Of a stretch of 22,460 bases of DNA, positions 18,910 through 22,460 are shown one piece after another (the stretch's first letter is position 1; each line of letters opens with the position of its first letter). The translations under genes were made by a program, and so were the position numbers. The stretch lies in NCBI GenBank assembly GCA_016707525.1, contig JADJHP010000013.1, forward strand, positions 1-22,460, read 5' to 3'. This stretch comes from Ignavibacteriota bacterium (GTDB lineage: Bacteria > Bacteroidota > Ignavibacteria > UBA10030 > UBA6906). The notes beneath the pieces are model-generated. The model saw only the letters and a program-made list of their open reading frames with translations. It had not been told where the DNA came from and searched no databases.

Positions 18910-19526
18910 CACAGGAACTCCGTCACGCGGTGCCCTGTATGAGAGCCATGACGAGCACTTCCACGTCGAAGAGGAAATGTTCGGTCGTGCAGCGGGAGAA
19001 GAGGGAGAGGGCGACATCGCCCTTGTACACTTTGAAGCCGCACTGTGTGTCGGTGAGGTTCTCCGGGAGAGAGAGTGCGCGGCGGAGCAACCACCGGACC
19101 ATGCGGGAGAGCGTCTGCCGCCAGGGGTCCTGTGCCTTCTCGATCCTGCTTTCCGGCAGCCAGCGCGAGCCATGCGCGAGTTCACACTGTCCGCTCCTTA
19201 TGAGCGCGAGTCCCCGGAGCGCATCGGCGTACGGCACCGTCAGTCCAGCGTCCGCGAACATCACGAACATCCCCTCGGACTTCATGATCCCTGCGCACCG
19301 CGGCGCCCTTGCCGGCGTGGTGCTGGAGCGTGATCACCGTGAGGGGTATGCGGAACTGCAGCATCCCCGCAGGGGCGGCATCGCCCGTGCCGTCCGTGCT
19401 GCCGTCGTCCACCACGATGATCTCGCCGGCGATGTTGTTGTCGGCGAGGAATATGCCGGCCGCGTCTACATCGGCAGCGATCTTGCGTGCTTCGTCGTAG
19501 GCCGGTATGATGATCGATAGCTCCAT
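18800..19526 (-). CDS. Family 2 glycosyltransferase (dolichyl-phosphate glucosyl/mannosyl synthase-like), frameshifted
   Basis: Reading down from the ATG complement at 19524-19526, the protein opens MELSIIIPAYDEARKIAADV and contains IIVVDDGSTDGTGDAA and HHAGKGAAVR, the nucleotide-sugar binding parts of a GT-A fold. After a frame change near 19285 it continues EGMFVMFADAGLTVPY, where the family usually has DAD for metal binding, then LAHGSRWLPESRI and LTDTQCGFKVYKGDVAL. Further changes near 18930-18950 lead to RVTEF, SWSCDRDSRLNVR and THAMQVLTDLLAIRR, the usual end of ALG5/DPM1-like enzymes. Stops in the two other frames at 18800-18802 and 18804-18806 are the likely natural end. Length about 240 residues. 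It converges with, and slightly overlaps, the 3' end of apbE. It probably loads a polyprenyl-phosphate sugar, which could serve the Agl23-like protein. Confidence 0.8.
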
Positions 19527-19725
19527 TGTAGGGATAAGATACGGGAAAGAGTTGTGAATATCCCCTTTTCATCACCGTTCCAGCCATCGATCGAGACCGG
19601 GTCGTCCTTGACTTTGGAATGAAACGGTGGGATATTGTGTTTGCTTCTGTAGTCTCCGGCCGGGGATCGGCCTGCCCGCGGTTTCCTGCGTGAATCATTG
19701 CTCCGGAACAAAACCACAGGTCCTG
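19527..19725. other. Divergent intergenic region
   Basis: About 200 bases separate the minus-strand glycosyltransferase from the plus-strand carbonic-anhydrase-like gene. It is less GC-rich than the genes around it and should hold promoters for both directions. Apart from one plausible sigma70-type element listed separately, I see no repeat, RNA gene or strong hairpin. Confidence 0.6.
19608..19636 (+). promoter_or_regulatory. Possible sigma70-type promoter for the carbonic-anhydrase-like gene
   Basis: TTGACT at 19608-19613 and GATATT at 19631-19636 are separated by 17 bases, the optimal spacing. The element lies about 90 bases before the start at 19726 in an otherwise gene-free region. The -35 is five of six to consensus and the -10 is weaker. 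Motif match only. Confidence 0.35.
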
Positions 19726-20267
19726 ATGGAACGACTATGTGCGGTTGAGATTGTGGCCGACATTCCGGCACAGTACCGTGGCACACCGATCGCGGACATG
19801 CTGGAGTACCACAACCTGGACCGGCCATACCAGACCTACACGAATTCGCAGCTGTTGATCGGAATGTGCATGGACAACCGGAAGCACCTGCATATCCCGG
19901 ACAACTTCGCGTACATCATCCGTTCGGGCGGCGCGAACCTCCGCTACAGCGAGTTCAAGGTGTCGTATGCGATCGGGGTCGGCGGTGTGCGGTGCATCGC
20001 GCTGGTGGGGCACGACCAATGTGGTATGGTGAACCTGGTTGCGCGACGGCAACTTTCGTCGACGGACTCGTTGAACATGCGGGATGGACGCTCCAGGCCG
20101 CCGAGGAGCATTTCAACACGTTCGCTCCGATGTTCGAACTGACCAACGAAGTGGATTTCATCCTCAGCGAAGTGCAGCGGCTGCGGTCGCGGTATCCCGC
20201 GATCCTTGTGGCACCGATGATCTACAGGATGGAAGACAACCGGCTCTACATGATCCGCGAAAGCTGA
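19726..20267 (+). CDS. Beta-carbonic-anhydrase-like protein, one frameshift
   Basis: Beta-carbonic anhydrases bind zinc through Cys, His and Cys and use an Asp-Arg pair. Here the motif is CMDNRKHLHIPDNFAYIIRS, giving the first Cys and the Asp-Arg pair, followed by GHDQCGMVNL with the His and second Cys. The region between, GGANLRYSEFKVSYAIGVGG, matches the family fold. A missing or extra base near 20045 moves the reading to the frame of FVDGLVEHAGWTLQAAEEHF and the C-terminus RYPAILVAPMIYRMEDNRL. About 180 residues. ATG 19726 is chosen because conservation begins soon after it; only a weak AGG precedes it, and the open frame extends further upstream without support. It may hydrate CO2, but this divergent branch of the family is less well characterised, so activity is uncertain. 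Confidence 0.75.
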
Positions 20268-20309
20268 CGGTCAGGCCACCGGCATTCACCAACGCAGACA
20301 GGAGTAACT

Positions 20310-20534
20310 GTGGAAGAGACGAAGGATACCGGGGAAACAGGTGCGAAGAAACGTCAGCAGGGACGGGCGCTCGCCGTGAGCATAGGCGTCGGTGTTGCCA
20401 TCGGCGCGGGCGTCGGCGCTGCAACGGGCGATATGGGGCTGTGGCTTGGCATAGGCGTTGCGATCGGTGCAGGGCTCGGAAGCGCTCTCCATGCCAGAGA
20501 TGCGGGATCATCACAGAACAAACATGATTCATGA
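20310..20534 (+). CDS. Small glycine-zipper membrane protein
   Basis: An intact 74-residue gene starting at GTG 20310, with AGGAG at 20300-20304 five bases ahead. After a charged, hydrophilic N-terminus of about 20 residues come two hydrophobic segments rich in Gly and Ala, ALAVSIGVGVAIGAGVGAA and GLWLGIGVAIGAGLGSAL, with GxxxG spacing and a near repeat (IGVGVAIGAGVG / LGIGVAIGAGLG). The tail is polar. Such hairpins insert in membranes and pack tightly or oligomerise. No specific function can be assigned. It lies 42 bases after the carbonic-anhydrase-like gene and 13 before the hydrolase. Confidence 0.65.
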   Translation: MEETKDTGETGAKKRQQGRALAVSIGVGVAIGAGVGAATGDMGLWLGIGVAIGAGLGSALHARDAGSSQNKHDS

Positions 20535-20547
20535 CAGAGGTGGTACC

Positions 20548-21354
20548 ATGACACGATCGAAACGCGGTGTGCTGGCAATGCTGATAGGAGGAAGTCTCAT
20601 GGTCGCTGGTCTTCAGCAATCGGATGCGCAGGGAAAGGTCGAGACGGGATTCCTCAACCGCACGGTGGATGTGAAGGGGGCGACATACAAGTATCAGGTC
20701 TATGTGCCGGCGGAGTATGCGTCGCAGCAGCAATGGCCGGTGATCCTGTTCCTGCACGGTGCCGGCGAGCGCGGTAAGGATGGCCTGCTGCAAACGCAGG
20801 TCGGGTTGCCCGCCGTGATACGCGGCGATGTGAAGAAGTATCCGGCCATCGTGGTGATGCCGCAGGTGCCGCCGGATTCGATGTGGTCGGGTGATCCGGC
20901 TGAAGCGGCGATGCTGGCGCTCGAAACGACCCTGAAGGCGTATGCCACGGATGCGGACCGGGTGTATCTCACCGGGTTGTCGATGGGCGGGAATGGCTCA
21001 TTCTATCTCGGGTACCGCTTCGCGGAGAAGTTCGCAGCCGTGGTCCCCATTTGCGGTTGGATCACGCCGTGGAGTGAGCACTGGCATCCGGTGGATGTGG
21101 TGGCGCCCGGCGATGAGGCAACGGCATTTGAGCGGACGGCACAGAAACTGGCGAAGACGCCGGTGTGGATCTTCCACGGCGAGATGGACAACGTCGTGCC
21201 CGTGGGGCAGTCGCGCAAGGCTGCCGAAGCCCTGATGAAGGTCAACCCGCAGGCGAAGTACACCGAGGTCGCAGGAACGGGGCACAATTCCTGGGACAAC
21301 ACCTACAACTCAGCATCATTCATTGCGTGGCTGTTCGCACAGAAAAAGCACTGA
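20548..21354 (+). CDS. Secreted alpha/beta-hydrolase (carboxylesterase / feruloyl-esterase-like)
   Basis: This gene is intact, 268 residues from ATG 20548, preceded by AGAGGTGG. The N-terminus MTRSKRGVLAMLIGGSLMVA followed by a stretch ending SDAQG is a Sec signal peptide. The alpha/beta-hydrolase core is clear: oxyanion region ILFLHGAGERGKDG (about 66-79), nucleophile elbow TGLSMGG with Ser145, acid FHGEMDNVVPV with Asp214, and GTGHNSW with His246. The layout fits secreted esterases of the dienelactone hydrolase, phospholipase/carboxylesterase or polysaccharide-esterase type often found near glycan-degrading genes. It probably removes acyl or phenolic esters from a polymer or oligosaccharide, but the substrate cannot be read from sequence. 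Confidence 0.87.
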   Translation: MTRSKRGVLAMLIGGSLMVAGLQQSDAQGKVETGFLNRTVDVKGATYKYQVYVPAEYASQQQWPVILFLHGAGERGKDGLLQTQVGLPAVIRGDVKKYPAIVVMPQVPPDSMWSGDPAEAAMLALETTLKAYATDADRVYLTGLSMGGNGSFYLGYRFAEKFAAVVPICGWITPWSEHWHPVDVVAPGDEATAFERTAQKLAKTPVWIFHGEMDNVVPVGQSRKAAEALMKVNPQAKYTEVAGTGHNSWDNTYNSASFIAWLFAQKKH

Positions 21355-21373
21355 CAGTTTGGAGGAACGATCG

Positions 21374-21679
21374 ATGTTCTCAACATTGAAGATACCACTC
21401 ATTGCACTCGCGGTCCTGCTGTTCTGCGCATTCATCATGGCGGGATGTTTCCCCGGCGGACAGTCCTTTTCGGAGAATGAACCGGCAGGGTTCTTCTCAG
21501 GCATCTGGCATGGATGGATCGCGCCCATTTCGCTGATCGTCGGCTTCTTCGACAGCTCCATCCACATTTATGAGGTCCGGAATACCGGGTGGTGGTACGA
21601 GCTGGGTTTCTACATCGCTGTCATATCCGGGTTCGGCGGCATTGCGTTGACGAGGCGGAAGAAGAAGAAAGACAACTGA
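21374..21679 (+). CDS. Small membrane protein with lipoprotein-like N-terminus, unknown function
   Basis: ATG 21374 has a perfect GGAGG at 21361-21365. The product is 101 residues and intact. Its N-terminus (LIALAVLLFCAFIMAGC) ends in a possible lipobox (IMAGC), so it may be a lipoprotein or simply a membrane helix. Two further hydrophobic segments follow, IAPISLIVGFFDSSIHIYEV and YELGFYIAVISGFGGIAL, then a basic tail of two Arg and four Lys, which would stay in the cytoplasm. I do not recognise a named function. It is the last gene before a strong terminator and lies 19 bases after the hydrolase, so it is probably co-transcribed with it. Confidence 0.7.
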   Translation: MFSTLKIPLIALAVLLFCAFIMAGCFPGGQSFSENEPAGFFSGIWHGWIAPISLIVGFFDSSIHIYEVRNTGWWYELGFYIAVISGFGGIALTRRKKKKDN

Positions 21680-21698
21680 GGCGTCTGATGGAAGCAGA

Positions 21699-21722
21699 AA
21701 AGGACGGCACATGCCGTCCTTT
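21699..21722. terminator. Bidirectional intrinsic terminator
   Basis: Bases 21699-21709 (AAAGGACGGCA) and 21712-21722 (TGCCGTCCTTT) are perfect reverse complements with two bases between, or a 10-bp stem with a four-base loop. The A-run on one side and T-run on the other let it act on both strands. It sits exactly between the plus-strand gene ending at 21679 and the minus-strand thioesterase ending at 21755. Confidence 0.8.
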
Positions 21723-21754
21723 CGCTTCAGAACATCACGGTGGCTACAGGGCGA

Positions 21755-22202
21755 TCACGCATCGGTGCCTGCCCCCTTCAATGCTGCTTCGTATGCTGCA
21801 ATAAGCTCGGCCGGCGCCGGAACCGGCCGCCGTGTTGCCAGATCCACGAAGATCCCCTCCTGCGTCCCCGTGCAGCAGACCTTCTCGCCGGCACGGATCT
21901 CCAAAGCCGATCTGCCACTTCGACCTCCCCATCGTTTCGATCCACGCCTCACCCGTTGGTTGGTCCTGGATCGTGATGGGCCATCGGTAGTGAATATCCG
22001 TGTGTGCAAGGATCGGCGTGACCCCGGCGGCGAGCATCACCCTCAACGGGTGATACTTCTCGAGGAATGCCGTGCGCAGATCTTCGAACCAGCGCACGTA
22101 GACGATGTTGCTCACGATCCCCATGGCGTCGATATCGTATGCAGGCACGGTGAAGGCCAGGCTGATCTGCAGACTGTGAGGTTGTCGGGTGGGGGAATTC
22201 AT
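21755..22202 (-). CDS. Hotdog-fold acyl-CoA thioesterase (4HBT/YbgC-like), one frameshift
   Basis: Reading down from ATG at 22200-22202, the protein shows the 4-hydroxybenzoyl-CoA thioesterase signature: FTVPAYDIDAMGIVSNIVYV followed by RWFEDLRTAFLEKY, with the catalytic Asp in the YDIDAMGIV segment and the helix that covers the active site. HTDIHYRWPITIQDQ follows as the next strand pair. A frame change near 21905 moves to the frame of IRAGEKVCCTGTQEGIFVDL, ending PAELIAAYEAALKGAG at the stop 21755-21757. About 148 residues, normal for the family. It hydrolyses acyl-CoA esters in the cytoplasm; the preferred chain cannot be told. It stands alone on its strand, with the terminator at its 3' end. 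Confidence 0.85.
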
Positions 22203-22275
22203 AGATATTTCCGATGGTCAATTCAGGGATACCATCATCAAGATACAAAGAATAGAGAAGAGAAGCGCCGTGCGA

Positions 22276-22304
22276 TTGCACTTGGTTGGGGCGTGAGGTA
22301 TCTT
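22276..22304 (+). promoter_or_regulatory. Probable sigma70-type promoter for the gene at 22389
   Basis: TTGCAC at 22276-22281 and TATCTT at 22299-22304 are 17 bases apart, in the 186-base gap between the divergent thioesterase and the gene starting at 22389. Position and spacing are good; motif evidence only. Confidence 0.4.
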
Positions 22305-22388
22305 CAGTGATCCGCGGACGCCCGCCGTTGCGGGACCTGCACGTTCACACGGACATCACTACTTCTCTTTTTTCTACCGGGGGTGATC

Positions 22389-22460
22389 ATGAACGGTCTG
22401 TTCCGCTCCATCCCGGCACTCTGTTGTGCCGGATTCATCACGCTGCTCCAGAACCCGATG
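22389..22460 (+). CDS. Start of a secreted or membrane protein, truncated by window end
   Basis: ATG 22389 is preceded by GGGGG at 22379-22383, six bases upstream... only 24 codons are inside the window. They read MNGLFRSIPALCCAGFITLL and four more residues, with a basic then hydrophobic pattern like an export signal or first membrane helix. The reading is open to the window edge and a plausible promoter lies about 85 bases upstream. Too little is present to name a family. Confidence 0.5.
   Translation, partial: MNGLFRSIPALCCAGFITLLQNPM

Noticed and set aside
1..22460. CRISPR arrays, tRNA or rRNA genes, transposases and insertion-sequence ends
   Set aside because: I looked for direct repeats with spacers, tRNA-like cloverleaf ends and transposase motifs and found none.

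Overview
The window is a GC-rich stretch of bacterial chromosome. From the start to about 18.9 kb it holds one long run of same-strand genes, followed by a short mixed-strand tail. The content (Gfo/Idh/MocA oxidoreductases, DUF1080 / 3-keto-disaccharide hydrolase domains, ThuA and HEAT-repeat proteins, Tat-exported enzymes, lipoproteins, a multiheme cytochrome) is typical of free-living, sugar-degrading bacteria of the FCB/PVC type, for example high-GC Ignavibacteria-like Bacteroidota, Planctomycetes, Verrucomicrobia or Hydrogenedentes. That placement is an inference from gene content; no rRNA or other marker gene is present. Clear GGAGG-type ribosome binding sites precede several genes.

Layout. 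Bases 1-13029 are a sugar-oxidation block. It holds the end of a Gfo/Idh/MocA oxidoreductase, a ThuA-HEAT fusion, a DUF1080 protein, a cytoplasmic Gfo/Idh/MocA enzyme, a nucleoside/sugar:H+ symporter-type MFS transporter, a Tat-exported Gfo/Idh/MocA enzyme, a large HEAT lipoprotein ending in two DUF1080 domains, and a second Tat-exported Gfo/Idh/MocA enzyme. Bases 13034-18909 are an electron-transfer and envelope block: a heptaheme c-type cytochrome with a C-terminal membrane anchor, a cytochrome b-like membrane protein, a lipoprotein with a discoidin-like domain, an Agl23/TIGR03663 GT-C type membrane protein, and an ApbE-type FAD:protein FMN transferase. A minus-strand family 2 glycosyltransferase converges on ApbE. 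After a divergent intergenic region come a beta-carbonic-anhydrase-like protein, a small glycine-zipper membrane protein, a secreted alpha/beta-hydrolase and a small membrane lipoprotein, then a bidirectional terminator, a minus-strand hotdog thioesterase and the start of another secreted protein.

How the genes may work together. Gfo/Idh/MocA enzymes and DUF1080 proteins are known partners in 3-keto-glycoside metabolism: the sugar is oxidised at C3 and the keto-glycoside is then cleaved. Two of the oxidoreductases carry twin-arginine signals, so they should act outside the cytoplasm, where free NAD(P) is not available. The heptaheme cytochrome starts five bases after the last of them and is coupled to a cytochrome b-like protein. 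The best candidate for something new here is therefore a periplasmic sugar-oxidation operon wired directly to a multiheme cytochrome chain. This is a hypothesis.

Quality warning. Nearly all long genes are interrupted by one-base frameshifts, most densely in the first 2.4 kb and in the transporter at 5.9-7.1 kb. Family-conserved sequence simply continues in another frame after each break, so I treat them as sequence or assembly errors and give full gene spans rather than fragments.
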